64,000 nt of DNA from Sphingomonas insulae (lineage in GTDB: Bacteria; Pseudomonadota; Alphaproteobacteria; Sphingomonadales; Sphingomonadaceae): contig NZ_CP048422.1 in the NCBI RefSeq assembly GCF_010450875.1, positions 2,077,001 through 2,141,000 on the forward strand, read 5' to 3'. Made by a program: the position numbers and the translations under genes. Shown in pieces: positions 36,637 to 49,865 of this stretch (its first letter is position 1; each line of letters begins with the position of its first letter). The notes beneath the pieces were generated by a model that had not been told where the DNA came from, did not search any database, and was given only the letters and a program-made list of their open reading frames with translations.

Positions 36637-36904
36637 GTGCGTTGCTCGCCCTTGCGGTGCAGGCTGCGTCTCAACCTCGCTCCCCAACACGCCGTCGGAT
36701 AAGCCAGACGCGTCTGAACGCGATGGCTGATGCGTGTCACGCGCCTCGAAATTGGGTTGAGTTGCGAGGCCGTGAAGTCGTCTTCAAGGCCAATCCTGAC
36801 TCAGATCTGACCAAGATCGAATGTGTGCTGGGGAAGATCAGCGCAGTGGTCGATATGACGAACATAGGCCTCGTCGGTAACGAGCAAGCTCCGAAAGACA
36901 AGTA

Positions 36905-36905
<1 letters not shown>
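36633..36905 (+). CDS. hypothetical protein inserted between carA and carB
   Basis: 90 residues. The ATG overlaps the carA stop and the TAA overlaps the carB start (TAATG), so it is fully embedded in the operon. A short hydrophobic start ([12 protein letters not shown]) might be a weak export signal; the rest ([19 protein letters not shown]...) is soluble and unrecognised. Third-position GC is lower than in carA and carB, suggesting a later arrival. Function unknown; a link to CPSase is suggested only by coupling. Confidence 0.65.
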
Positions 36906-40228
<3,323 letters not shown>

Positions 40229-40302
40229 TCCCGACATAATGAAATGTGTGCGGGCGAGCCCAGCGGGTTCGCGCGGGGAAAGAGTGAATTGGGGACGTAG
40301 AT

Positions 40303-40779
40303 ATGGCGACCGTCGAAAAGATGCCGATGCTCCAGGAGGGCTACGAAAAGCTCACCGCGGACCTGAAGCGTCTGAAAGCGGAACGTCCCCTGATCGTCGA
40401 TGCGATCGAGGAAGCCCGTGCGCATGGCGACCTGTCGGAAAACGCCGAATATCATGCGGCAAAGGAACAACAGGGCCAGAACGAGGCGACGATCAGCGAC
40501 ATCGAGGACAAATTGTCCCGCGCGCAGATCATCGACCCGCGCGACCTGTCGGGCGACAAGGTGGTATTCGGCGCGACGGTGACGCTGCTCGACGACGACG
40601 ACAAGCCGGTGAAGTATCAGATCGTCGGCCAGACCGAGGCGGATGCGAAGACCGGCCGCATTTCCTACAATTCGCCGCTGGGCCGGGCGTTGATCGGGCG
40701 CAAGGTCGATGAAGAGGTCGAGGTGTCGGTGCCGGCGGGCGACCGCTATTACGTGGTGTCGAAGATCGAGTTCATCTGA
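40303..40779 (+). CDS. greA: transcription elongation factor GreA
   Basis: 158 residues: N-terminal antiparallel coiled coil ([40 protein letters not shown]) with the acidic tip, and the C-terminal FKBP-like domain ([22 protein letters not shown]). It rescues backtracked RNA polymerase. A GGGGACG sequence lies before the ATG. Confidence 0.96.
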   Translation: MATVEKMPMLQEGYEKLTADLKRLKAERPLIVDAIEEARAHGDLSENAEYHAAKEQQGQNEATISDIEDKLSRAQIIDPRDLSGDKVVFGATVTLLDDDDKPVKYQIVGQTEADAKTGRISYNSPLGRALIGRKVDEEVEVSVPAGDRYYVVSKIEFI

Positions 40780-40861
40780 GCCGCGTTTCGTGGCTTCGGG
40801 GGGTTTCGTTTTTTAGTCGGTAGGTCTGGCGATGGGACGGTGGCGTGAGGCTGCCCTCCCC

Positions 40862-40938
40862 CGTCATTGCGAGCGCAGCGAAGCAATCCAGGGTTGGACC
40901 AGGACGCCCTGGATTGCTTCGCTACGCTCGCAATGACG
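40862..40938. repeat. palindromic extragenic repeat, family A (CGTCATTGCGAGC)
   Basis: Arms 40862-40893 and 40907-40938 are near-perfect inverted copies (CGTCATTGCGAGCG...GCAATCCAGGG) around a 13-base loop. A third partial arm follows at about 40941-40957. A second copy of the family is at 53586-53663. The rest of the 351-base gap greA-ftsB shows nothing else. Confidence 0.85.
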
Positions 40939-41130
40939 AGGCTACGGTCGCATTGACGAGGGGGTGTTTGCCCTGACGGGGCCTGCTCGCGACGACGGGC
41001 GGGTAGCAACCCTCGTCACCGCAAAATTCAGCGATCGGGCGACCGATGTCCGTCAGCCTCGGAAGCCCTCGGGCCAACAGGCGGTACAGGCGCATCTGGC
41101 CATCACCTCGCCCCAACGCTTCCGCCTCGA

Positions 41131-41451
41131 TCACTTCAGCGGGACGATGACCTCGTCCGGGTGGGCGACGTTCAATTCCTTGCGCACCATTTCATCGACT
41201 ATGTCAGGATTGGCGTGATCCGGGTCGAGCAGCGCGACGCGGTTCTTCAGCACCGCGCGCTTCTGGTCCAGCACGGTAAATTGCTTTTCGCGCCGCGCCA
41301 GCTGCTTCTTATAGTCGCCATAGGCGAGGATGCCGTTGGGGCCGAGCACCGCATAGGCGCCGAAGAACGCCATGATGGTGAGGCCAAGCGCGGGCAGCGC
41401 GGCGCGGCGCATCGTTCTGCGAAACGCCGACGTCTTCGTTGCCCTTGCCAT
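41131..41451 (-). CDS. ftsB: FtsB/DivIC family septum formation initiator
   Basis: 106 residues: basic N-terminus, one membrane helix (about 18-38, LPALGLTIMAFFGAYAVLG), then a periplasmic coiled coil (YKKQLARREKQFTVLDQKRAVLKNRVALL) and the DPDHANPDIVDEMVRKELN end typical of FtsB. It joins FtsQ and FtsL in the divisome. It lies just downstream of eno on the same strand, a common pairing. Confidence 0.88.
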   Translation of the reverse strand: MARATKTSAFRRTMRRAALPALGLTIMAFFGAYAVLGPNGILAYGDYKKQLARREKQFTVLDQKRAVLKNRVALLDPDHANPDIVDEMVRKELNVAHPDEVIVPLK

Positions 41452-41483
41452 GGTCCGCATCCTCGCTTGCGACGTCGCCGCGA

Positions 41484-42773
<1,290 letters not shown>

Positions 42774-42842
42774 CTAGGTCTTGGGGCTGTGAGGGCGCCT
42801 GTACCTTGCCCGACGCAGTGCGGCAATCTCCTGAACCCTCAG

Positions 42843-42868
42843 GGAACCGCGCTTGGTGGACCGGGGTT
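42843..42868 (+). promoter_or_regulatory. candidate EcfG (general stress sigma) promoter
   Basis: GGAAC at 42843-42847, then 17 bases, then GGTT at 42865-42868, fits the EcfG consensus GGAAC-N16/17-CGTT with one mismatch. It lies 31 bases before the start at 42900 of a cluster whose products are of the stress-linked YqjD/YqjE type. Confidence 0.55.
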
Positions 42869-42899
42869 GATGGTGTCGAACAACCGAAAAGGGCGCGTC

Positions 42900-43409
42900 A
42901 TGGCCGATAACGACCTGAAACCGATCACCGAAGGCGACATCACGTCGCCGCCAGCCTCAACCGATTTCACGCCGGCGGCGCCGCTGAAAAATTCCGGCGT
43001 CGATTTCGAGCCCGACGATAGCGGCAGCAGGACCGAGCAGGCGAAGCAGACCGTGAAGGATTATTCGTCCAAATACGGCAGCCAGGCGACCGACAAGATC
43101 CGTACGCTGGCCGACACCGGCAAGGACCGTGCGGTCGGCGGGCTCGATCAGCTGTCGCAGATGATCAACGATGCGGCCGGGCAGGTCGATGAGAAGCTCG
43201 GCGCGCAATATGGCGAATATGCGCGCTCGGCGGCAGGCGCCGTGTCGAGCTTCTCCGAGCAGATCAAGGACAAGGACGTCGACCAGCTGCTGGACGAAGC
43301 GCGCGAGTTCGTGCGCAAGAGTCCGGGCGTGGCAGTCGGGGTAGCCGCGGCGCTGGGCTTTGCGATCGCCCGCCTCGTCCAGTCCGGCATCGACAGCGAC
43401 AAGGCCTGA
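42900..43409 (+). CDS. YqjD/ElaB-like (DUF883-type) membrane-anchored protein
   Basis: 169 residues. A disordered N-terminus is followed by long amphipathic helices (YGEYARSAAGAVSSFSEQIKDKD). One C-terminal membrane helix (SPGVAVGVAAALGFAIARLVQSG) is preceded by the REFVRKSPG motif of the DUF883 family. E. coli YqjD anchors ribosomes at the membrane in stationary phase; whether this one does is unknown. AAAGGG precedes the ATG at 42900; an in-frame ATG at 42870 is less likely. First of four small genes. Confidence 0.75.
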   Translation: MADNDLKPITEGDITSPPASTDFTPAAPLKNSGVDFEPDDSGSRTEQAKQTVKDYSSKYGSQATDKIRTLADTGKDRAVGGLDQLSQMINDAAGQVDEKLGAQYGEYARSAAGAVSSFSEQIKDKDVDQLLDEAREFVRKSPGVAVGVAAALGFAIARLVQSGIDSDKA

Positions 43410-43417
43410 CCCGGTCG

Positions 43418-43759
43418 ATGGCGGTGATCGAGCCGGTGACGGAGGACGAGGGCATCGGCGCCCTCGTCTCGCAGTTCGTCGAGGACGCGCGCGGATTGGC
43501 GAGTGCCGAGGTCGCGCTGGTCAAGGCGCGCATCGGCGAGCGGGCGAGTGCATACAAGAACGCCGCGGTGTTCTTCGTCGTGGCGGGCGTGCTCGCGTTG
43601 GCTGCACTTATCGCCTTGCTCGTCGGGTTGATCCTCAGCCTGGCGACGGTGATCGGGCCTTGGCTGGCGACCGCTGCGGTGGTGGTCGGCACGCTGGCGA
43701 TCGCCGCCGTGCTGGCGATCGTCGGCAAGGGACGACTGGCGCCGGGGACATCGGCATGA
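43418..43759 (+). CDS. YqjE-like phage holin family protein (PF07332 type)
   Basis: 113 residues with an amphipathic N-terminus (LVSQFVEDARGLASAEVALVKA) and two membrane helices (about 48-70 and 78-102). The build fits the holin-superfamily YqjE proteins, which are chromosomal envelope proteins, not lysis genes. It is the second gene of the cluster and overlaps the next by four bases. Confidence 0.75.
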   Translation: MAVIEPVTEDEGIGALVSQFVEDARGLASAEVALVKARIGERASAYKNAAVFFVVAGVLALAALIALLVGLILSLATVIGPWLATAAVVVGTLAIAAVLAIVGKGRLAPGTSA

Positions 43760-44091
43760 GCGGCCTCGATGCGGCCGCCCGGCTGGCCGAGGCGGAGGCG
43801 CAGGCAGCCATCGCGCGGGAGCGATTGTCGGCGACGGTCGGCAAGCTGCAGGTGAAGCTCAATCCGAAGGCGCTGGCCTTGCAGGCGGCGCGCGACGTTG
43901 CCGACAAGGGCGGGGCCGCGGCGCAGGCGAGCCTCGACACGGCAGCGCGCAACCCCGGCGCCGTTGCGGGCGCCACCGCGATCGCCGGCCTGTTCCTCGC
44001 CCGTCATCGCATCGCCAGCCTGTTCCGGCGCAAGCCCAAGCACAAGCCGGGGTATCGCAATCACGAACGCGGCCTCGGCCCCAACGACTAA
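43756..44091 (+). CDS. DUF3618-like membrane-associated protein
   Basis: 111 residues. A coiled start (AARLAEAEAQAAIARERLSATVGKLQVKLNPKAL) is typical of DUF3618 proteins. A weak hydrophobic helix (NPGAVAGATAIAGLFLARH) and a basic tail (RRKPKHKPG) follow. The ATG overlaps the upstream stop (ATGA), and the larger frames in other phases are shadows. Function not established. Confidence 0.7.
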   Translation: MSGLDAAARLAEAEAQAAIARERLSATVGKLQVKLNPKALALQAARDVADKGGAAAQASLDTAARNPGAVAGATAIAGLFLARHRIASLFRRKPKHKPGYRNHERGLGPND

Positions 44092-44110
44092 CTCTTTCAA
44101 GGATATTCCG

Positions 44111-44488
44111 ATGAACGCGCATACGCAGGATCGCATCGACGATGCGAAACACGCCGCCACCGACGCCGCGCGGGCGACCGCCAATGCGATCGAGACCAAT
44201 CCGCTGGCGATCGTGGCGGGAGGCATCGCGATCGGCGCGTTGGCCGGCGCGCTGATTCCGCGATCGGCGAAGGAAAAGGAGTTGCTGGCGCCGGTCGGGC
44301 GCAGCCTGAGCGCGCGGGCGCGCAGTGCGTTCCAGGCGGCGCGCGAGGCCGGCAACAGCGAGTTGCAGAATGCCGGCCTGTCCAGGGACGCGGCGAAGGA
44401 TCAGGTGAAGTCGCTATTCCAGGGCATCGCCAAGGCGGCGACCAGTGCCGGATCGGCCGCTGCCAAGGGGGCCGCGAACAAGGCATAG
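44111..44488 (+). CDS. small membrane-associated protein of the YqjD-like cluster
   Basis: 125 residues: an acidic and Ala-rich helical N-terminus, one Gly/Ala-rich hydrophobic helix (NPLAIVAGGIAIGALAGALIP, about 31-50), then an Ala-rich amphipathic region. It lies 19 bases after the DUF3618-like gene, behind AAGGA. It resembles the DUF883/CsbD-like stress proteins loosely; I cannot name a family with certainty. Confidence 0.65.
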   Translation: MNAHTQDRIDDAKHAATDAARATANAIETNPLAIVAGGIAIGALAGALIPRSAKEKELLAPVGRSLSARARSAFQAAREAGNSELQNAGLSRDAAKDQVKSLFQGIAKAATSAGSAAAKGAANKA

Positions 44489-44495
44489 GAGCGAT

Positions 44496-44523
44496 GCGGG
44501 GTCGTCGGCAAACGACGGCCCCG
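44496..44523 (+). terminator. hairpin ending the small membrane protein cluster
   Basis: CGGGGTCGTCG pairs with CGACGGCCCCG (one G-T) around GCAAA, eight bases after the stop at 44488. No strong T-run follows. Confidence 0.5.
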
Positions 44524-44590
44524 TGCCTTCTGGGGTTCAATATTGCAGCGCAACACGCTAGTGCGGTGACTTGAACCTCTCACCCGGGAC

Positions 44591-44827
44591 ATGCGCATGA
44601 GCAAGCTGCACCTCGTCTTCGGCGGTCGTGTCAACGACCCCCGGACCCTCGAATTCGCCGACCCCTCCAAGCTGGAAGTGGTGGGGATTTTCGCCGATTA
44701 TGCCAGCGCCGAAAAGGCGTGGCGCGCGAATGCGCAGCGGACGGTCGACGATGCGGAGATGAAGTTCGTCGTCGTGCACCTGCACCGCCTGCTCGAGCCC
44801 GAACTGCTGGCGCCGCCTGCCGCCTGA
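44591..44827 (+). CDS. DUF4170 family protein
   Basis: 78 residues: KLHLVFGGRVNDPRTLEFADPSKLEVVGIFADYASAEKAWRA matches the small DUF4170 family of alphaproteobacteria. Cytoplasmic, function unknown. A start two codons later (44597) is equally possible. Confidence 0.8.
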   Translation: MRMSKLHLVFGGRVNDPRTLEFADPSKLEVVGIFADYASAEKAWRANAQRTVDDAEMKFVVVHLHRLLEPELLAPPAA

Positions 44828-44899
44828 TCGCGACCTTGTCTGGGGACCGGGGTGCGATGATGGGCGCGTCGCGACTTGCGGGTGGCAACGCGCCCAAGG

Positions 44900-45298
44900 T
44901 CATTCGTCGCGATCGGGCGGGCCCAGGTCGGTGTCACCGCCCTTGGCCAAGCCCTCGCCCCCGGTGATCGGATATCCGTCGCCGGCGGCGGGGTCGCTTT
45001 CGAAATCCTCGCCCGGATTGCCGCCGCCGCCCGCACCGCTGCCGCTGCCGTGGACGGCGCCGGTCGCGGGATCGAACGAGGCGCGGCGGCCGTTTTCGGG
45101 CGGCATGGCCGGATCGCGGGGCGGACCCGCATCGCCCGGCCTGGCGCCGACGGTGCCGCTCGGCCGCTGCGCGCCGGACGCGGCCTCTCTCTCCTTGTCA
45201 TAGTCCAGGCCGTAGGTGCCGTCCTTGCGGTCGAACGGCTTGTCCTGACGGTCGCGTTCGGGATCGACCGGCGCGCTGTCGGCGGCATTGTCGGGCAT
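44900..45298 (-). CDS. disordered, acidic hypothetical protein
   Basis: 132 residues with GGAGG before the ATG at 45298. It is rich in Asp, Gly and Pro (DPERDRQDKPFDRKDGTYG near the start, a Gly-rich run SGSGAGGGGNPG near the middle) and has no hydrophobic segment, so probably disordered. No family is recognised. Confidence 0.55.
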   Translation of the reverse strand: MPDNAADSAPVDPERDRQDKPFDRKDGTYGLDYDKEREAASGAQRPSGTVGARPGDAGPPRDPAMPPENGRRASFDPATGAVHGSGSGAGGGGNPGEDFESDPAAGDGYPITGGEGLAKGGDTDLGPPDRDE

Positions 45299-45349
45299 GC
45301 ATGACCTCCTGTGTTCGCCGACAACAACGCGCTGGGGTCCGCCGATATC

Positions 45350-45383
45350 CCGCGTCCGGGCGGCACCGGCCGCCCGGACGCGG
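45350..45383 (-). terminator. long hairpin after the TonB receptor gene
   Basis: A perfect 15-bp GC-rich stem (45350-45364 with 45369-45383) and four-base loop lies seven bases beyond the receptor stop. No T-run; termination is inferred from strength and position. Confidence 0.5.
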
Positions 45384-45390
45384 TTCGCGG

Positions 45391-47805
45391 TCAGAAGCGG
45401 AAGCCGACCTCCGCGCCGTAGAAGCGCGGTTCGCCGGCGATGTAGGTCGGCACGCCGAAGCCGCCACCGGTGTTGCCGGCGTCGATCAGATAGCTCTTGT
45501 TGGTCAGGTTGCGGGCGAAACCGCCTAGCGTGTAGCGGCCATTGTCGAAATCCACCCCGGCGCGCAGGTTGACCAGCGTGTATCCGCCCTGTGAGATCGC
45601 GGCGCTGTTGGGCAGTTCGAAGAACACCTTCGAACGATAGGTGACCGTGGGGGTCGCATAGACAGTGGCGCGATCGGTCAATGGCAGGCGCAGCGTGGCG
45701 CCGCCGGATGCGGTATAGGCGGGCTGGAGGCGGAAACGGTTGCCGGCGAACACGCCGTTGCTGGCGTCCTTGCCGATGCCACCGTCGATATAGGCGAAGG
45801 TGCCGAACAGAGAGAGGACGTTGGCGAGGCGCAGGTTGCCCTCCAGTTCCACACCAAGGTTGTTGGCGGAGCCGGCGCTGCGCGTCGTGGTGACGCCGTT
45901 TTCGGTGATCGAGACCTGGAAGCCGTCATACGTCTGGTAGAACACCGAGGCGGCGCCGCTGAACGGGCCGACCCGACCCTTGATGCCGCCTTCGTAGTTC
46001 CAGACCTTTTCCTCCGGGATGACCTGGCGGTTGGGGATCGAGCCGGCGTTGGCGACGCTGGTCGGTACGATGCGGCTGGCACCGAGCTGCACCACGGGCG
46101 AGCGGCGACCCTTGCTGATCGTGCCGTACAGGTTGACGTCGTCGGTGAGCTTCACCAGCGCGTTGAAGCGCGGCAGGATGGCCATGAAGCTTTCCTCCGC
46201 CTCGTAGCGGACCCCCTTGGTATTGGCGGTGCCGAGCAGGCTGGTGAAGACGCCGAGGCCGGCGAGGATCTGCGAATCCGGCTGGGTCGAGGTGTAGCCG
46301 GACTGGCGATCCTCGATCAGGATACGGGCGCCGGCGGTCAGTTCGACGGCGGGGGTCGGAATCCAGGTCGCGTCCGCGAATACCGAATAGGTGTCGTTGT
46401 TGCCGTAATTGGCGAATTCCGCGGCATAGGGGATGACGGTCGCGCGACCGCCGGTGAGCAGCGCGGTGGCGCGGGTGGCGGGGATCGTGCCGTTGGCGGC
46501 GACACAGGCGGGGCCGGTCGGCAGGCCGGCGCGGTTGAGGTTCTGGCGGATCGCGGCATAGGCACCGGTCACCGAACAGGCGAGATATGTCCCTTCCTCC
46601 GTGGAGAAGGGCACGCGCTGATAGCCGTTTTCGAAGAAGGCGTTCCAGCCGAAGGCGGCGCGATATTTCGGCCCTTCGAAGGCGAAGCGGCTTTCATGGC
46701 TCCACTGGTCGCCCTTGGCGTCCTCGGCGAATTCCAGATACCAGGCGGGGCCGCCGTCGGCATCGAACGTTTCCAGCGCATCGAAGCGGCGGTAGCCGTT
46801 GACGGTGGTGAAGGTGACACCCGGCGACAGCTGTGCGGTCAACGTGAAATTGGCGTCGTAGACGTTGCGATCGAGGCCCAGCTTGCGCTTGCCGAGAACG
46901 GACTGCGAGAAGGGCGAGCCGGACAGTTCGGCATAGCCGTAATCGCCCGTCTGGCCGCCGGTCGGCGCGAAGGCGCGGCTCTTGAACGCGGTGCCGGGAT
47001 TGCGCTGCCCGTCGTAGGTGAGGACGAGGTCGGCGGTGATCGCATCGTTCGGCCGCCAGCGCAGCGAGCCGCGGATGCCGCGCTGATCCTGACCGTTGAG
47101 ATCGTCCTGATCGACCTGGCCCTGATTCTGGTTGGGCACCTTGGGATCGCCGGCGATGTTGCGGACATAGCCGTCGCGATATTTATAGGCGAAGGCGATG
47201 CGGCCGGCGAGCGTGTCGTTGCCGGCGTTGATGAAGCCGGACACCTGCGTACGGTCGTAATTGCCGTAGCTGGCGTCCAGGCCGGCATGCGTGCCGGCGA
47301 CCGGCCGGGCGGAGACGAGGCTGATCGCGCCGACGGCGGCGGCGGTGCCGAACAACGTCGCCTGCGGCCCCTTCACCACCTCGATCCGTTCGAGGTCGTA
47401 CAGGTCCTGCCACGCCCCGCGCGAGCGGCTGATGTCGACGCCGTTATAATAAAGGGTGACGCGCGCGCCCTGCTGCGCGGATCCGGAATCGGATGTGATG
47501 CCGCGGATGACGAGGCCGGGGTTGTTGGCGCTCTGTTCCTGCACCTGCAGCCCGGGGATGAAGGCGGCGACTTCGTCCAGTTCCGATACGCCGATCTGGG
47601 CCATGCGCGCGCCGGTCAGCGCGGTGACGGTCACCGCGACATCCTCGATCCGCTGTTCGCGCTTTTGCGCCGTCACGATGATCTCGTTATCCGTTTCGGC
47701 GGCGGGGAGCGCCGGATCGGCCTGTACGGTCGCCTGCGCCATCGAGGCGGTCGAACAGGTGGCGGCGAGCCCGGCGAGTGCCAGGCGCGTGAAGAAGCAG
47801 GTCAT
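45391..47805 (-). CDS. TonB-dependent outer membrane receptor
   Basis: 804 residues from ATG 47805: signal peptide (LALAGLAATCSTASMAQA), a TonB-box-like segment (DNEIIVTAQKREQRIEDVAV), the plug domain (PGLVIRGITSDSG, LYYNGVDISRSR) and a 22-stranded-type barrel ending in aromatic GAEVGFRF. It imports a substrate using the TonB/ExbBD system. The substrate is not shown by sequence. The divergent PhoD phosphatase and the Pho-box-like region between them hint at phosphate-ester scavenging (inference). Confidence 0.9.
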   Translation of the reverse strand: MTCFFTRLALAGLAATCSTASMAQATVQADPALPAAETDNEIIVTAQKREQRIEDVAVTVTALTGARMAQIGVSELDEVAAFIPGLQVQEQSANNPGLVIRGITSDSGSAQQGARVTLYYNGVDISRSRGAWQDLYDLERIEVVKGPQATLFGTAAAVGAISLVSARPVAGTHAGLDASYGNYDRTQVSGFINAGNDTLAGRIAFAYKYRDGYVRNIAGDPKVPNQNQGQVDQDDLNGQDQRGIRGSLRWRPNDAITADLVLTYDGQRNPGTAFKSRAFAPTGGQTGDYGYAELSGSPFSQSVLGKRKLGLDRNVYDANFTLTAQLSPGVTFTTVNGYRRFDALETFDADGGPAWYLEFAEDAKGDQWSHESRFAFEGPKYRAAFGWNAFFENGYQRVPFSTEEGTYLACSVTGAYAAIRQNLNRAGLPTGPACVAANGTIPATRATALLTGGRATVIPYAAEFANYGNNDTYSVFADATWIPTPAVELTAGARILIEDRQSGYTSTQPDSQILAGLGVFTSLLGTANTKGVRYEAEESFMAILPRFNALVKLTDDVNLYGTISKGRRSPVVQLGASRIVPTSVANAGSIPNRQVIPEEKVWNYEGGIKGRVGPFSGAASVFYQTYDGFQVSITENGVTTTRSAGSANNLGVELEGNLRLANVLSLFGTFAYIDGGIGKDASNGVFAGNRFRLQPAYTASGGATLRLPLTDRATVYATPTVTYRSKVFFELPNSAAISQGGYTLVNLRAGVDFDNGRYTLGGFARNLTNKSYLIDAGNTGGGFGVPTYIAGEPRFYGAEVGFRF

Positions 47806-47891
47806 GGATGGTCCCCCGATGTCGTTGGACCGGGCGATAGGGGCCGTGGATGACGAACGTGCGTCGATGACGTTACCCGGGCGTGACGATT

Positions 47892-47931
47892 GCGTCGCGG
47901 GACTGTCATCCAGGCGTCGCCGTATCGTCAC
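47892..47931 (+). promoter_or_regulatory. candidate PhoB-binding region upstream of phoD
   Basis: Four 7-base units of the form nnGTCnn repeat at an exact 11-base period: GCGTCGC, CTGTCAT (a perfect Pho half-box), GCGTCGC and TCGTCAC, separated by 4-base spacers. This is the spacing of PhoB boxes. It lies 45 bases before phoD and 87 before the divergent TonB receptor. Confidence 0.55.
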
Positions 47932-47975
47932 TGCCCGATCCTACGCGCCGGCGACGACCTTCGAAGGAATGCAGC

Positions 47976-49631
47976 ATGACGATCAACCGCCGCGAAACGT
48001 TGGGACTCTTCGGCGCTGGTGCAGCGCTGGGGCTGCCGAACATGGCATCGGCGCGACCGGCAACCGCAGTCCGGTTCGACCATGGCGTGGCGAGCGGCGA
48101 TCCGGCCGCCGATGGAGCGGTGTTGTGGACACGGGCCACGCCGTCCGCGGCGGACGCGACGGGCGACGTGGCGCTGACCTGGCATGTCGCGACCGCGCCG
48201 GACGGCAAGCCGGTCGCCAGCGGCAAGGCGACCGCGCGGGCGGCCCGCGACTTCACGGCCAAGGCCACCGCGACCAGGCTGAAGGCCGGCACGGACTATT
48301 GGTATTGGTTCGAGAGCGAGGACGGCACACGTTCCCCGGTCGGACGCTTCCGCACGTTGCCGATGGGTGCGACCGACACCGTCACGTTCGCGGTCGTATC
48401 CTGCCAATTGTACGGTGGCGGGTTGTTCAATGTCTATGACGCGATCGCCAGGCAGCCGCGGCTGGATGCGGTGCTGCACCTGGGCGATTACATCTATGAA
48501 TATGGTGCGGACGGCTATGGCGCGGACATCGCCCGCAAGATCGGCCGGATCGTGGAGCCGGCGCACGAGATCGTGACGCTTGCCGACTATCGGGCGCGGC
48601 ATGCGCAGGTGAAGCGCGATGCCAACATGCAGGCAGCGCATGCCCGCGCCGCCTTCATCTGCGTGTGGGACGACCATGAGGTCGCCAACGACGACTGGAT
48701 CGGCGGCGCCGAGAACCACGATCCCGCCAAGGAGGGGGACTGGAAGGCACGCAAGGCGGCGGCGATGCAGGCCTATTTCGAATGGATGCCGATCCGCGAT
48801 CCATTGCCGGGCCAGCCGTGGGAAGCCATCAACCGGTCGTTCGAGTTCGGCGATCTCGCCACGCTGGCGATGGTGGAGACGCGGCTGCTCGCCCGGTCCC
48901 GGCAGGTCGCCGCGAAAGGAGCGGGGATCGCCCCCGCCGATTACGCGCCGATGATGGCGGAACGGGCGCTGCCGAAGCGCGAACTGCTCGGCGCCGGTCA
49001 GCAGGCCTGGCTGGAGCGGGTGCTCGCCGCGTCGGTGAAGGCGGACAAGCCGTGGCAGGTGCTCGGCAATCAGGTGGTGATGGCGAAGGTCGCGGGGCCG
49101 GATATCGAACGGCAGCTGGGGCCGGTGCGGTTCGCCGACACGATGGCCAAGCTGCCGGCGATGTGGCGGGACCGGCTGGCCGCGTCGATCGCGTCGTATC
49201 GCGCCGGCCTGCCGTTCAATTTCGACAGCTGGGACGGCTATCCGCCGGCGCGCGAGCGGTTGTACCAGGCGTTCCGCCGTGCGGGATCGAAGCCGATCGT
49301 CCTGTCCGGCGACAGCCACGCGGCCTGGGCCAACGTGCTGCACGACGACGCGAAGGGCCCCGTCGCGGTGGAATTCGGCGCGACGGCGGTGACCAGCCCG
49401 TCCTACGGATCGTTGCTGCCGGGCATCGGCAAGCTGATCGAGGAGGCGAACGACGAGGTGCTGTTCTGCGATCAGGACCACAAGGGCTATATATTGCTGA
49501 CGCTGGACCGGCAGGCGGCGACGGCGGATTTCCGCACCGTATCGACGGTATTGGTGCCCGCCTATGAAGAACGCAGCGTCGCGCGGTATCGGTGCGCGGC
49601 AGCGGCAAAGAGCGCGCTGACACCCGTGTAG
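47976..49631 (+). CDS. phoD: alkaline phosphatase D family protein (PhoD)
   Basis: 551 residues. A twin-arginine signal (INRRETLGLFGAGAALG) is followed by the N-terminal Ig-like domain (FDHGVASGDPAADGAVLWTRA) and the metallophosphatase domain. Metal-site motifs are SCQLYGGG, LHLGDYIYEYG, VWDDHEVANDD and LSGDSHAAWAN. PhoD enzymes are Tat-exported Fe/Ca phosphodi- and monoesterases that release phosphate. The ATG at 47976 is chosen for the Tat signal. Confidence 0.93.
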   Translation: MTINRRETLGLFGAGAALGLPNMASARPATAVRFDHGVASGDPAADGAVLWTRATPSAADATGDVALTWHVATAPDGKPVASGKATARAARDFTAKATATRLKAGTDYWYWFESEDGTRSPVGRFRTLPMGATDTVTFAVVSCQLYGGGLFNVYDAIARQPRLDAVLHLGDYIYEYGADGYGADIARKIGRIVEPAHEIVTLADYRARHAQVKRDANMQAAHARAAFICVWDDHEVANDDWIGGAENHDPAKEGDWKARKAAAMQAYFEWMPIRDPLPGQPWEAINRSFEFGDLATLAMVETRLLARSRQVAAKGAGIAPADYAPMMAERALPKRELLGAGQQAWLERVLAASVKADKPWQVLGNQVVMAKVAGPDIERQLGPVRFADTMAKLPAMWRDRLAASIASYRAGLPFNFDSWDGYPPARERLYQAFRRAGSKPIVLSGDSHAAWANVLHDDAKGPVAVEFGATAVTSPSYGSLLPGIGKLIEEANDEVLFCDQDHKGYILLTLDRQAATADFRTVSTVLVPAYEERSVARYRCAAAAKSALTPV

Positions 49632-49673
49632 GCGTCACCGCGCACTTTTCGTTACCAAGCGGTACAAAACGAT

Positions 49674-49717
49674 TTGACGAACGTCGGCGCTGCTTCTATA
49701 CCGTCCAGTATAGAAGC
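49674..49717 (+). promoter_or_regulatory. sigma-70-like promoter overlapped by a perfect 10-bp inverted repeat
   Basis: TTGACG (49674-49679), a 17-base spacer and TATACC (49697-49702) form a good housekeeping promoter. A perfect inverted repeat, GCTTCTATAC (49692-49701) and GTATAGAAGC (49708-49717) with a 6-base centre, covers the -10 box, as an operator for a dimeric, TetR-like repressor would. The next gene starts at 49866. The rest of the 49632-49865 gap is empty. Confidence 0.55.
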
Positions 49718-49865
49718 TGGCGGCGGCGAAACGCCGTGGCTTCTCGGGAACATCCGGACGCATGCCGGTTATCGGCGGCAAAAGGGTAGCAACAAACCGG
49801 CGCTAGGGTGCTGCATCACGACGGATGCGGCACGCCTGCCTGTGATCCGACGAGGGAGTGACGCC

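Noticed and set aside
40862..40938. Inverted repeats as CRISPR or IS ends
   Set aside because: There are no regularly spaced repeats with unique spacers and no transposase between or beside the arms; they are single hairpin elements.
43418..43759. Holin gene as sign of a prophage
   Set aside because: The family name is historical; no lysin, terminase, capsid or integrase is nearby and the neighbours are YqjD/DUF3618-like stress proteins.
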